Positions 7,266 through 14,469 of a DNA stretch of 40,199 bases are shown here, in pieces. Origin of the DNA: Agrococcus sp. (GTDB lineage Bacteria > Actinomycetota > Actinomycetes > Actinomycetales > Microbacteriaceae). Numbering within the stretch: the first letter of the stretch is position 1; each line of letters begins with the position of its first letter. The stretch covers positions 1 to 40,199 of the forward strand of contig JAPSIA010000013.1 of assembly GCA_031179215.1 (NCBI GenBank). The letters are read 5' to 3'. Below the pieces are notes generated by a model, which worked only from the letters and a program-made list of their open reading frames with translations, did no database searches and was not told the DNA's origin. The translations under genes were made by a program, and so were the position numbers.

Positions 7266-8575
7266 CAGTCGAGCTTCTTGCCCTTGGTCTCGGGCATCGT
7301 GAGGTAGACGACGAGGCCGATCGCGGCGGCGATGGCGCAGTAGAGCCAGACCAGCCCGCCGTACCCGTTCGCGTTCATCCACGTCGTGATGTACGGCGCG
7401 GTGCCGCCGAAGATGGCGACGGCGAGCGCGTACGGCAGGCCGATGCCGGTCGCCCGGACCTCCGGCGGGAACTGCTCGGCCATGATGACGGCGCAGTTGG
7501 CCGAGTAGCCCAGCAGCAGCACGATGCCGATGAGCTCGATCGCGAGCAGCATCCAGAAGTCGCCGTTCAGCAGCTGGAACGCGGGCCACGAGAAGAGCAG
7601 GAAGCCGCCCGCGAACGCGGCCATCGTGGGCTTGCGGCCGAGCTTGTCGGAGAGGATTCCCGCGAAGGGCAGCAGCACGAGGAAGACCACCATCGCGATG
7701 AAGTTGGCCAGCAGCGCCTGGTTGAGCGGGATGCCGGTCGCGACCGACGCGTACGTCGGCATGTAGCTGACCCACATGTAGTAGAGCAGCGTGCCGGCGA
7801 TCGTGATGCCGAAGACGCGCAGCACGGCCTTCGGGTGCTCGACGAACATCCGGAACAGCGCGTTGCGCCGCTCGCCAGCCTCGGCGTTGCGCGTCTTCGC
7901 CAGCTCGAACGAGTCGGTGTCGTCGACGGCGCGGCGCAGCCACAGGCCGACGAAGCCGAGCGACGCGGCGATCACGAACGCGAGGCGCCAGCCCCAGCTG
8001 TCGATGGCGTCGTCGGGCAGCGTCGACGTGATGATCGTGCCGATGCCGGAGGCGATGAGCACGCCCGCGCCGACCGAGACCTGCTGCCACGAGCCTGCGA
8101 AGGCGCGGCGCCGTGGGGCCGCCGACTCGACGATGAAGGCCGACGAGGAGCCGAACTCGCCGCCCGCGGCGAAGCCCTGCACCATGCGCGCGGCGACGAG
8201 GATGATCGGGGCCAGGATGCCGACCTGGTTGAACGTCGGCGAGAGGCCGATGAGCAACGTCGCACCGGCCATGAGGCCGATCGTGAGCACGAGGCCCTTC
8301 TTGCGGCCGTGGCGATCGGCGTAGGCGCCCATGACGGCGGCGCCCACGGGCCGCATCACGAAGCCGACCGCGAAGATGGCGAGCGTCGACAGGAGCGCTG
8401 CGGCGTCGTTGCCCGGCGGGAAGAAGTGGTGGGCGAAGATCGACGAGAACGTCGTGTAGATGGCCCAGTCGACCCACTCGACGGCGTTGCCGATGCTGCC
8501 GGCGATGAGGGCCTTCTTGCCCTTCTTGGAGAGCTTGGTGCCGTCGGCGGCCGAGCTCGTTGCGGTGGTGGTCAT
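7265..8575 (-). CDS. MFS transporter, metabolite:H+ symporter (MHS) family
   Basis: 436-aa, twelve-helix proton symporter of the MHS subfamily (KgtP, ShiA, ProP and citrate carriers), which import organic acids, zwitterions and aromatic acids. The N-terminal signature (lysine-rich stretch, then SIGNAVEWVDWAIYT) is typical. The loop 2-3 motif reads YADRHGRKKG and the loop 4-5 motif AAGGEFGSSSAF. A short Ser/Thr tail precedes the first helix and the protein ends in a lysine-containing cytoplasmic tail. It is the second gene of the operon, overlapping the hydrolase by four bases (ATGA) and the SDR by one. It very likely imports the substrate that the operon degrades. Confidence 0.92.
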   Translation of the reverse strand: MTTTATSSAADGTKLSKKGKKALIAGSIGNAVEWVDWAIYTTFSSIFAHHFFPPGNDAAALLSTLAIFAVGFVMRPVGAAVMGAYADRHGRKKGLVLTIGLMAGATLLIGLSPTFNQVGILAPIILVAARMVQGFAAGGEFGSSSAFIVESAAPRRRAFAGSWQQVSVGAGVLIASGIGTIITSTLPDDAIDSWGWRLAFVIAASLGFVGLWLRRAVDDTDSFELAKTRNAEAGERRNALFRMFVEHPKAVLRVFGITIAGTLLYYMWVSYMPTYASVATGIPLNQALLANFIAMVVFLVLLPFAGILSDKLGRKPTMAAFAGGFLLFSWPAFQLLNGDFWMLLAIELIGIVLLLGYSANCAVIMAEQFPPEVRATGIGLPYALAVAIFGGTAPYITTWMNANGYGGLVWLYCAIAAAIGLVVYLTMPETKGKKLD

Positions 8576-9498
8576 GCGTGCTCTTCTCGGGAGGTGTCCT
8601 GCAGGAGGGGGCTGACGTGCGTCGCGAGGTCGGCGTGGGTGCCGATCCAGACGTCGTCGAAGGAGCGGATGTGCGCCAGGAGGTCGTCCAGGATCTTCAG
8701 CCGCGAGCGGTACCCGATGATGTGCGGGTGGAGGGTGAGCTGGAACAGGCCGCCCTCGGCGCGCGCGGCATCGAACTCGTCGATCCAGATCTGGAGGAGC
8801 TGGCGCGGCGGCATGTGGGGGCGGAGGCCGCCGAAGCGGTCCATCATCAGGTACGGCGCGTCATCGCGCGTCCACTCGACGGGGATCTCGATGACGCCCG
8901 TGCGCTCGCCGTGCTCGAGCAGCTCGTACGGCTCGTTGTCGGCCATGAGCGAGGAGTCGTAGACGAAGCCGAGCTCGCGGATGACGCTCAGGGTGCTGCC
9001 GGAGAAGTCCCACGACGGCGTGCGGATGCCGACGGGCCGGAAGCCCAGCTGCGACTGGAAGACGTCGAGGGCCCGGACCATGAGGTCGAGCTCGTCGTCG
9101 CGGCCGAGGAGCGTGTTGCGCTCGTGGATCCACCCGTGGACGCCGACCTCGTGGCCGGCCGCGACGTAGCCGGGCGCCTCGTCGGGCCGCAGCAGCGCGC
9201 ACACCGCGGGCATGTAGAAGGAGGCGGGTGCCTCGTGCTTGCGCAGGAGCTCGAGGATCCTCGGCACGCCGACGCGCGCGCCGTACTCGCCCTGCGCCAT
9301 CCGGCCGGGCGACGTCTCGCCGTCGCGGAGCGCGGGAGTCTCGTGGTCGGAGTCGAAGGAGAGCGCGACGGCGACCTTCGCGCCGCCCGGCCAGCGCTTC
9401 GACGGATCCTCGTCGACGAGCGAGCGGCCAGCCCGCACGTGCTCGATGTGCGCCCGCCACTCGGCCTCGCTCCACTGCCACGGCTGCTGCTGCTCCAT
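8572..9498 (-). CDS. Polysaccharide-deacetylase-fold hydrolase, PuuE / cyclic imide hydrolase-like
   Basis: 308-aa NodB-fold protein. The first motif is SFDSDHE (residues 47-53) instead of TFDDG. The second is HGWIH (His121, His125), and THADLATH closes the domain. This pattern, with no signal peptide and a W-rich N-terminus, resembles the cytoplasmic branch with PuuE allantoinase, HpPgdA and bacterial cyclic imide hydrolase, which open cyclic amides, more than it resembles chitin or peptidoglycan deacetylases. It is the first gene of the six-gene operon, downstream of a promoter at 9550-9578, and overlaps the transporter (ATGA). A ring-opening amidohydrolase role is inferred; a true deacetylase cannot be excluded. 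Confidence 0.8.
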   Translation of the reverse strand: MEQQQPWQWSEAEWRAHIEHVRAGRSLVDEDPSKRWPGGAKVAVALSFDSDHETPALRDGETSPGRMAQGEYGARVGVPRILELLRKHEAPASFYMPAVCALLRPDEAPGYVAAGHEVGVHGWIHERNTLLGRDDELDLMVRALDVFQSQLGFRPVGIRTPSWDFSGSTLSVIRELGFVYDSSLMADNEPYELLEHGERTGVIEIPVEWTRDDAPYLMMDRFGGLRPHMPPRQLLQIWIDEFDAARAEGGLFQLTLHPHIIGYRSRLKILDDLLAHIRSFDDVWIGTHADLATHVSPLLQDTSREEHA

Positions 9499-9549
9499 GC
9501 GTGCTCCCCTCCATCGCGGAACGACGACACTGAGTCATCGATGCGGATG

Positions 9550-9578
9550 ATCTTAGGAAGAACCGTAGCCCTGCACAA
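9550..9578 (-). promoter_or_regulatory. Candidate promoter of the catabolic operon
   Basis: On the minus strand TTGTGC (9573-9578) and TAAGAT (9550-9555) are separated by 17 bases, close to a sigma-70-type -35/-10 pair. A better -35 hexamer, TTGACT (9578-9583), overlaps it but at 22 bases. This short AT-richer patch is unusual in the window. It lies about 50 bases upstream of the first gene and directly beside the inverted repeat at 9594-9618. Confidence 0.5.
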
Positions 9579-9593
9579 GTCAAATGGGCATTT

Positions 9594-9618
9594 CCGTCAC
9601 ATGACAACTGTGTAACGG
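9594..9618. promoter_or_regulatory. Inverted repeat, candidate operator of the Lrp-type regulator
   Basis: CCGTCACA (9594-9601) and TGTAACGG (9611-9618) form a near-perfect inverted repeat (7 of 8) with a 9-bp spacer. It lies between the catabolic operon and the divergent regulator gene, eleven bases upstream of the operon's -35. Size and position fit an operator that the regulator at 9688 could use to sense substrate. This is inference from position and symmetry. Confidence 0.5.
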
Positions 9619-9675
9619 ATGATCCTGCGAACCGAATCGCGCACTCGATGGCGAGCCCGAGCCCGGCGGACTGGT

Positions 9676-9681
9676 TAGTCT
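9676..9681 (+). promoter_or_regulatory. -10 element (TAGTCT) of a leaderless start
   Basis: TAGTCT ends six bases before the ATG of the Lrp-type regulator. No Shine-Dalgarno is present, so transcription likely begins at the start codon. Confidence 0.45.
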
Positions 9682-9687
9682 GGCCGG

Positions 9688-10719
9688 ATGCGGGACAGCC
9701 AGCATCGGGGCCTCCTCGACGAGACCGACCTCGACATCGCGGCGGCGCTGCACGTCGCCCCGAGGGTGCCGACCGCGGCGCTCGCGGAGCTGCTCGGAAT
9801 CCCGACGAGCACCGCGAGCCGGCGCCTCGCGCGGCTGCAGCAGCAGCGGCTGCTGCGCACGGTCGGCCGCCACGCGTGGCAGCTCATCACCTCGAGCAAC
9901 CCCTTCGAGCTCTGGATCACCTCAGCGCCGGGCGAGTCGCGCAGCGTGCTCACGCAGCTGCTCACCATCCCCGACATCCAGTTCGCGATGCACGCGAGCG
10001 GGCCGGCGGACATCTACGCCCACCTCTACCCGTTGCGCGGCTCCGACTCGGAGCAGCTGCTGGCCGAGCGCATCCCCTCGATCCCCGGGGTGCGAGCGGT
10101 CGACAGCCGCATGATCCTCGAGCCCGCGAAGGTCGGCCAGTCCTGGCGCTTCCAACGGCTGAGCGACGAGCAGGTCGCCGCGCTCGAGGAGCACGTCACG
10201 CCGGTGACCGAGGCGCCGCTGCAGGATCTCGAGCAGCTCTCCGAGCTCGAGTTCCTCACGATGCGCGAGCTCGGAGCCAACGCCCGCGTGACGGCGGCGG
10301 AGGTCGCCCGGAAGCTCGACACGTCGCCGTCGACGGCCGCTCGGGCGATCCGCATGCTGCTGCAGACGGGCGCCGTCTACCCGCGCGTGGAGATCCAGCC
10401 GGAGCTGCTGGGCTTCCCGCTCAACGCGGTCGTGAGCATCGACGCGCAGCCGCGCGGCGTGCAGCAGGTGCTGGCCTCGCTCACCGACCACCCGAACGTC
10501 CGGCTGCTCAGCACGGTCACCGGCGACACGCCCATCAGCCTCTACGCCGTGTTCGCAGGGCCCGAGGACCTCGCTCGCTTCATCCGCGAGGACCTCGGCG
10601 GCCGCAAGGATGTGCGGGCCGCGTCGAGCGTCGTCGCCCTGCGGCTCAAGCGGCGGTACTGGATCGACCGCGAGGACCACCTGCTCGGAGCCCAGGTCCC
10701 CGACGTCGTCCGTCGCTAG
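9688..10719 (+). CDS. Tandem Lrp/AsnC-type transcriptional regulator (HTH-RAM-HTH-RAM)
   Basis: 343 aa, about twice the usual Lrp length. A first AsnC-type winged helix-turn-helix spans about residues 9-63 (TAALAELLGIPTSTASRRL), followed by a RAM-like alpha/beta half (about 78-145). A second HTH lies at about 187-232 (TAAEVARKLDTSPSTAARAI), then a second RAM-like domain to about 330. Such double proteins behave like a covalent Lrp dimer that binds a small metabolite. It is divergent from the six-gene catabolic operon, with the inverted repeat at 9594-9618 between them, so it is the likely local regulator. Whether it activates or represses is not visible. A TANNNT element six bases upstream suggests leaderless expression. 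Confidence 0.88.
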   Translation: MRDSQHRGLLDETDLDIAAALHVAPRVPTAALAELLGIPTSTASRRLARLQQQRLLRTVGRHAWQLITSSNPFELWITSAPGESRSVLTQLLTIPDIQFAMHASGPADIYAHLYPLRGSDSEQLLAERIPSIPGVRAVDSRMILEPAKVGQSWRFQRLSDEQVAALEEHVTPVTEAPLQDLEQLSELEFLTMRELGANARVTAAEVARKLDTSPSTAARAIRMLLQTGAVYPRVEIQPELLGFPLNAVVSIDAQPRGVQQVLASLTDHPNVRLLSTVTGDTPISLYAVFAGPEDLARFIREDLGGRKDVRAASSVVALRLKRRYWIDREDHLLGAQVPDVVRR

Positions 10720-10854
10720 CCGTCGGCAGCGGCCGGGTGCGGCGCCGCCGTGGCGCCCCGCTGCCCTGCTCTGCGGCTTCGGGCGGCCGATCGCAGGGCG
10801 CTGCTCGCCGCCGGCACTGGCTCCGCGCCGCCGAGCCGCGCCGTCCGGACATGC

Positions 10855-10882
10855 GGAAGGCCCCGCCGAAGCGGGGCCTTCC
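10855..10882 (-). terminator. Perfect hairpin downstream of tRNA-Ala
   Basis: GGAAGGCCCCGC (10855-10866) pairs perfectly with GCGGGGCCTTCC (10871-10882) across a CGAA loop, giving a 12-bp stem. It begins two bases after the tRNA CCA end in the tRNA's direction and is its probable terminator. From the other side it may also end the regulator transcript. The stretch 10720-10854 shows no gene. Confidence 0.75.
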
Positions 10883-10884
10883 GG

Positions 10885-10960
10885 TGGTGGACCCGGGGGG
10901 AATCGAACCCCCGACCTTCTCATTGCGAACGAGACGCGCTACCAACTGCGCTACGGGCCC
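10885..10960 (-). tRNA. tRNA-Ala (anticodon CGC)
   Basis: A complete 76-nt cloverleaf: 7-bp acceptor (GGGCCCG with CGGGTCC, one G-U), GCGC/GCGC D-stem, TCTCG/TGAGA anticodon stem with loop TTCGCAA, and GGGGG/CCCCC T-stem with TTCGATT. Anticodon CGC reads alanine codon GCG, the dominant alanine codon here. The CCA end is encoded in the DNA. Confidence 0.95.
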
Positions 10961-11014
10961 GGACTGAGACAGACTAGCGGACGACGGGCGCGACCGCGAA
11001 ATCGGCGGCCCGCC

Positions 11015-11331
11015 GACGCGCGGCCCTTCGACACGCTCAGCGGACTGCGGCCGCCGAGCGGCTCAGGGGCCGGGCCACTGCTCCCTGAGCCGGTGCGCGC
11101 CCGCAGGGCGCTCACCGCGTCGAAGGGTGGTCCCTGAGCCCGTGCGCGCCGCAGGCGCCCACGGAGTCGAAGGGCAGCCGCCCGGGCCACCGACGCGCGG
11201 CCCTTCGACACGCTCAGCGGCCTGCGGCCGCGGAGCGGCTCAGGGACCGGGCCACTGCTCCCTGAGCCGGTGCGCGCCCGCAGGGCGCACACCGCGTCGA
11301 AGGGCGGCCGCGGAGCGGCTCAGGGGCCGGG
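11015..11331. repeat. Array of CCCTTCGAC...GCTCAGGG inverted-repeat units
   Basis: This gene-free stretch of about 370 bases (10961-11331) holds alternating units bounded by CCCTTCGAC / GCTCAGGG in one orientation (starting 11024 and 11201) and CCCTGAGCC / GTCGAAGGG in the other (starting 11083, 11132 and 11260), plus a last partial unit ending GCTCAGGG at 11325. A block of two units is repeated directly 177 bases apart (from 11015 and from 11192) with few changes. The units can fold into long hairpins. They resemble REP-like intergenic repeats of actinobacteria. No protein-coding gene is supported, although spurious frames cross it. Confidence 0.8.
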
Positions 11332-12531
11332 TCAGCCCACCCGCCGCAGGAACGCCTCGTGCACGTCGACGCCGCCGAGGTCGTCCTCGACCAGGCCCAT
11401 CGACGCGAACCTCGACGTGGGCGCGCGGCGCGCCTCGCCCTCGGCGATGCGGTGCTCGTCGCGGTCGGTCTCGATCGGCGCATCCGCACGGGTGATCTCG
11501 AGCGCCGTCGCCGCCGCGACCGCCTGCTCGCGGCGCGCCTCGGGCCCGCCGGCGGCGACGCGCGATCCGCGTTCGAGCTCGACCTCGCGGATGGGCATCG
11601 CCGGCTGCGTGGGTGCGAGCCGCCGCTCCTGCTGCGTGAGTGCGCGCTCGTCGCCCTCGATGATGGCCTCGAAGCTGCGCTCGAGCTCGGTCACGCGAGC
11701 GATCGGGCCGGAGATCGCCCGGCGATCCTCGGCGAGCTGCCGCTTCGCGCGAGCGAGCAGGTCGTCGTGGCGCGTCGGCTCGTACTGCGCGCGCAGTCGC
11801 TGCTCGGGAACGGGCTGGGGCGTCCAGCCGCGGTCGGTCAGCACCTCCTCGGTGCGCAGCGCACCGGCGGAGCGCGCCGATCGTGCGACGACCTCCTCGG
11901 CCATGCGCGCCTCGCGCGCGACCGACTGCGCCGCGACCTCGCGCGCCTCGACGAGATCCTTCACGCGCGGCGCCGTCGCCTCGGCGACCCGGCGCATCCG
12001 CGCCGACGACGCGTTGACCGCCACGAGCCCCACGACGCCGAGCACCGCGACGGCGGCGCCGGCAGCGAGCAGCAGCTGCAGCCCCGCGACGAGCGCGCCC
12101 GCGACCAGCGCCGACGCGCCGAGCACCACGAGCGCGAAGCACGCCAGCCGCGTGCGGCGCAGCCGCTGCGCGCGCGAGACGCTCGACTTCACCGCCGCGC
12201 GCACCTCGCGCTCGACGGCCTTGATCTGCTCGTCGAGCTCCCGCGCCCTCGCGACGGCCTTCGCGTGCTCCATGGCCTGCTTGAGGCGCACCTCCTTCGC
12301 GACCGCCTTCTGCTGCATCGCGATCGTGCGCGCATCGGCCTCGATGCGCACCTCCTCGGGCGCCTCGGCCGACTCCGCCATGATGCGCAGCGTCTGCTGG
12401 AGGCGGATGGCGTTGCGCTCGGTCGCGAGGTACTCGCGCTTGCGGGTCCACACGGGCACGAGGTACGCGACCCAGAGCACGACGGCGACGATGAGGACGA
12501 GCGTCGTCCCGAGACCTGCGAACTCTGGCAT
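11332..12531 (-). CDS. SepX/GlpR-like divisome-associated membrane protein
   Basis: 399 aa. One N-terminal membrane helix (about residues 8-27, LVLIVAVVLWVAYLVPVW) is followed by a basic patch and a long charged helical, coiled-coil-like region (about 35-115). Two closely spaced membrane helices follow (about 125-170), then a soluble Arg/Glu-rich C-terminal half containing a DRGWTPxPVP segment. This layout matches the actinobacterial SepX/GlpR family (Streptomyces SepX, mycobacterial Rv0996), which supports FtsZ-dependent division. The nearby GNAT, 5-formyl-THF ligase, FmdB and mscL genes match the M. tuberculosis neighbourhood, which strengthens the call. The ATG is preceded by TACCGT at seven bases with no ribosome site. 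The call rests on memory of family layout, not alignment. Confidence 0.62.
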   Translation of the reverse strand: MPEFAGLGTTLVLIVAVVLWVAYLVPVWTRKREYLATERNAIRLQQTLRIMAESAEAPEEVRIEADARTIAMQQKAVAKEVRLKQAMEHAKAVARARELDEQIKAVEREVRAAVKSSVSRAQRLRRTRLACFALVVLGASALVAGALVAGLQLLLAAGAAVAVLGVVGLVAVNASSARMRRVAEATAPRVKDLVEAREVAAQSVAREARMAEEVVARSARSAGALRTEEVLTDRGWTPQPVPEQRLRAQYEPTRHDDLLARAKRQLAEDRRAISGPIARVTELERSFEAIIEGDERALTQQERRLAPTQPAMPIREVELERGSRVAAGGPEARREQAVAAATALEITRADAPIETDRDEHRIAEGEARRAPTSRFASMGLVEDDLGGVDVHEAFLRRVG

Positions 12532-12538
12532 GTCCTGC

Positions 12539-12544
12539 ACGGTA
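12539..12544 (-). promoter_or_regulatory. -10 element (TACCGT) of a leaderless start
   Basis: TACCGT on the minus strand ends seven bases before the ATG at 12531. No Shine-Dalgarno is seen. Confidence 0.4.
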
Positions 12545-12620
12545 GTGGCGCGGCAGGCCCGAGCAGCGCAAGCGCCGCGGCGGTTCGTGCACTGCGGAGC
12601 GCGCTCGGGCGATGCTCGCC

Positions 12621-13640
12621 TCAGGCGGCCTCGCCCCGGCGCTCGAGCTCCGCGATCGCGCGCCGAGCGCGCCGCACGAAGCGGGCCGCGCGCCAGGCGA
12701 TGAGCGCGATCGCGACGGCGACGAGCAGCGCCGCGACGAGCAGCTGCCACTGCGCGTACACGACCGATCCGCTCGCCCGCTGCTCGCCCGCCTCGGAGCG
12801 CACGACGACCGAGGCGCTGCCCGCGAACAGCGGCGGCGCATCGTCGACGGTCGCCTCGAGCACGTGGGTGGCGCCCGTCAGGAGCTCCTGTGAGGCATCG
12901 ACCTCCAGGCGCCTCGAGCCGCCGGGCCAGCCCTGCAGCTCGAGCTCGACCTCGGGGCGCAGGTTCGTGTTGCCGGTGTTCGAGATGGGGACCGTGAAGT
13001 CGATCGCGTCGCCGTTCCGCTGCCACTGGATCGACCCTGCTTCGAGCTCGGTGACGGCCTCGCCCGCGACGTGCAGGTAGATGCGCACGCCGAGGCGCTG
13101 CACGACGTCGAGGCGCACGGCGGTGCCGTCGCCGAGCTGCGACGTGTCGCCGGCGGCGGGCGGGGCCTGGATGATGACGGCGCCGGCGTAGTCGCCCGGG
13201 CGCGTGCCGGCCGGCACCTCGAGCCGGATCGGCACGCGCACCTCGGCGCCCGCCGGCACCGTGATGGCATCGCGCTCGAGCTGCACCCACGCGCCGACGC
13301 CCTCGCGCGGCGCCGACTCGTCCTGCATCGCGAAGCCGCCGGCATCGCTCGTCGCATCGACCGGGTAGGTGCGCAGCGTGACGGGCTCGGCGCCCCGGTT
13401 CGAGACGACCGCCTCGGTGTCGAGCGCCGCGCCGGGCGCGAGCTCGAGGTGGAAGAAGTCGGCCTCGGCCGCGGGCCGGATGCCGAGGGTGCCGTCGTCG
13501 ACGGCTGCCGCCCGCGGCCCGGGGTCGAGGATCACGCCCGCGGTCGCGGCGAGGGCTGCGAGGAGCAGCGCCGCGGCGGCGCGCGGCCGTCGTGCCGCGC
13601 GCGCCTCGGACGTGGGGGCGATGCCGGTTGCGGAGCGCAC
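12621..13640 (-). CDS. DUF916 (WxL-interacting protein) membrane-anchored surface protein
   Basis: 339 aa. A signal peptide ends near residue 45, after a hydrophobic AAALLLAALAATAG core. A beta-rich DUF916-type domain follows (about 50-170), with family-typical phrases such as AVVSNRGAEPVTLR, PAGTRPGDYAGAVI and the second-half VPISNTGNTNLRPEV. A C-terminal membrane helix (about 298-318) and a basic cytoplasmic tail (RAARFVRRARR) end it. In Firmicutes, DUF916 proteins bind WxL-domain proteins and peptidoglycan. Here the gene lies 95 bases downstream of the WxL gene, as expected for a functional pair. The GTG start is supported by AAAGGA seven bases upstream (13648-13653). Confidence 0.82.
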   Translation of the reverse strand: MRSATGIAPTSEARAARRPRAAAALLLAALAATAGVILDPGPRAAAVDDGTLGIRPAAEADFFHLELAPGAALDTEAVVSNRGAEPVTLRTYPVDATSDAGGFAMQDESAPREGVGAWVQLERDAITVPAGAEVRVPIRLEVPAGTRPGDYAGAVIIQAPPAAGDTSQLGDGTAVRLDVVQRLGVRIYLHVAGEAVTELEAGSIQWQRNGDAIDFTVPISNTGNTNLRPEVELELQGWPGGSRRLEVDASQELLTGATHVLEATVDDAPPLFAGSASVVVRSEAGEQRASGSVVYAQWQLLVAALLVAVAIALIAWRAARFVRRARRAIAELERRGEAA

Positions 13641-13681
13641 TGGCGATTCCTTTCTTCGCTCGATGCCGCGAACGAGCGCGA

Positions 13682-13709
13682 CCCTCGGCCACCAGCGGTG
13701 GCGCGAGGG
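13682..13709 (-). terminator. Intergenic hairpin between WxL and DUF916 genes
   Basis: CCTCGGCCACC and GGTGGCGCGAGG can pair around a 3-nt loop with small internal bulges. Lying between two genes of one operon, it may attenuate read-through so that more WxL protein than membrane partner is made. That is inference. Confidence 0.4.
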
Positions 13710-13735
13710 CCGCGGCCCGGTCAGTGGATGGCTGA

Positions 13736-14317
13736 TCAGCCGATCGTGAAGGTGACCGTCGACACGTACGGGTTCAGCGGGCTCGAGCCGACGGCCGCCG
13801 AGTAGTTGGAGCGGTAGGCGTTCGCCGGGACGGTGAGCTCGAAGGTCGACGCACCGATCGAGTACGTGCCCTTGTGCGCGCCGGGGGCGCTGATGAGCGT
13901 CTGCGACGAGTCCGCGAGGGTCACGGTCGACGTCGAGATGCCCGTCGCAGCGTCGGCGCCGGGGCCCGCGGTCACCGCACCGGGGGTGAGCGTCAGCGCC
14001 GAGGCGGGGATCGTGCGCGCGATGCTCTCCACGGAGCCCGCGGCGCTCGTGAGGTCGGTCGCGCTGACCGACAGGCTCCACGCCTGCCCGGTGCCGCGGG
14101 CGTCGGTGATCGACCACTCCTGGGTCGCGCCGCTCGCGACCTGCGCGTTGACGCCGTCGATGGTGACGCCCGAGAGCGAGGCGCCCGAGACCGAGGCGGT
14201 GAGGTTGCCGCCCGAGACGGTCGAGTCGACCTCCTCGGCCGATGCCGGCGCGAGGCCGAGGAAGAGCAGGGCGCCGGCCGCGACGGCCGCGCTCGAGGAC
14301 ATGATGAAGCTGCGCAT
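13736..14317 (-). CDS. WxL-domain surface protein
   Basis: 193 aa, secreted. The signal peptide has an AVAAGALLFLGLAP core and a likely cleavage after ASA at residue 27. The mature protein carries both WxL hallmarks: a TDARGTGQAWSLSVSATDL segment with the WxL triplet at Trp80-Ser-Leu82, and a C-terminal LTVPANAY-containing segment before a final beta strand. WxL domains attach non-covalently to peptidoglycan in Gram-positive bacteria; they are best known from Firmicutes. The ATG is preceded by AGGAG. A roughly 100-nt leader separates it from an AT-richer upstream patch. It is first of a two-gene unit with the DUF916 gene. Confidence 0.82.
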   Translation of the reverse strand: MRSFIMSSSAAVAAGALLFLGLAPASAEEVDSTVSGGNLTASVSGASLSGVTIDGVNAQVASGATQEWSITDARGTGQAWSLSVSATDLTSAAGSVESIARTIPASALTLTPGAVTAGPGADAATGISTSTVTLADSSQTLISAPGAHKGTYSIGASTFELTVPANAYRSNYSAAVGSSPLNPYVSTVTFTIG

Positions 14318-14412
14318 GGCAATCTCCTGGGGTTCTGCGTCGGCACGGCGAGACCGCTGCGGCTGGGGACCGCAGGCGGCGCCGACTCGACGGGGTGAGG
14401 GAGTGGGGTACA

Positions 14413-14435
14413 AGAATAACAGACGCTTCACGTCT
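14413..14435 (-). promoter_or_regulatory. Candidate promoter and inverted repeat upstream of the WxL gene
   Basis: The patch 14405-14450 is much richer in A/T than its surroundings. On the minus strand TATTCT (14413-14418) could be a -10. Next to it an inverted repeat, AGACG-CTTCA-CGTCT (14421-14435), may be an operator. No good -35 is visible. Confidence 0.3.
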
Positions 14436-14469
14436 TTTGCGCGATTCGCATTCTCCCCGAAGGCCGACC

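Noticed and set aside
11015-11331. CRISPR array
   Set aside because: The repeats alternate in orientation and their spacers are themselves repeats; no cas gene is nearby.
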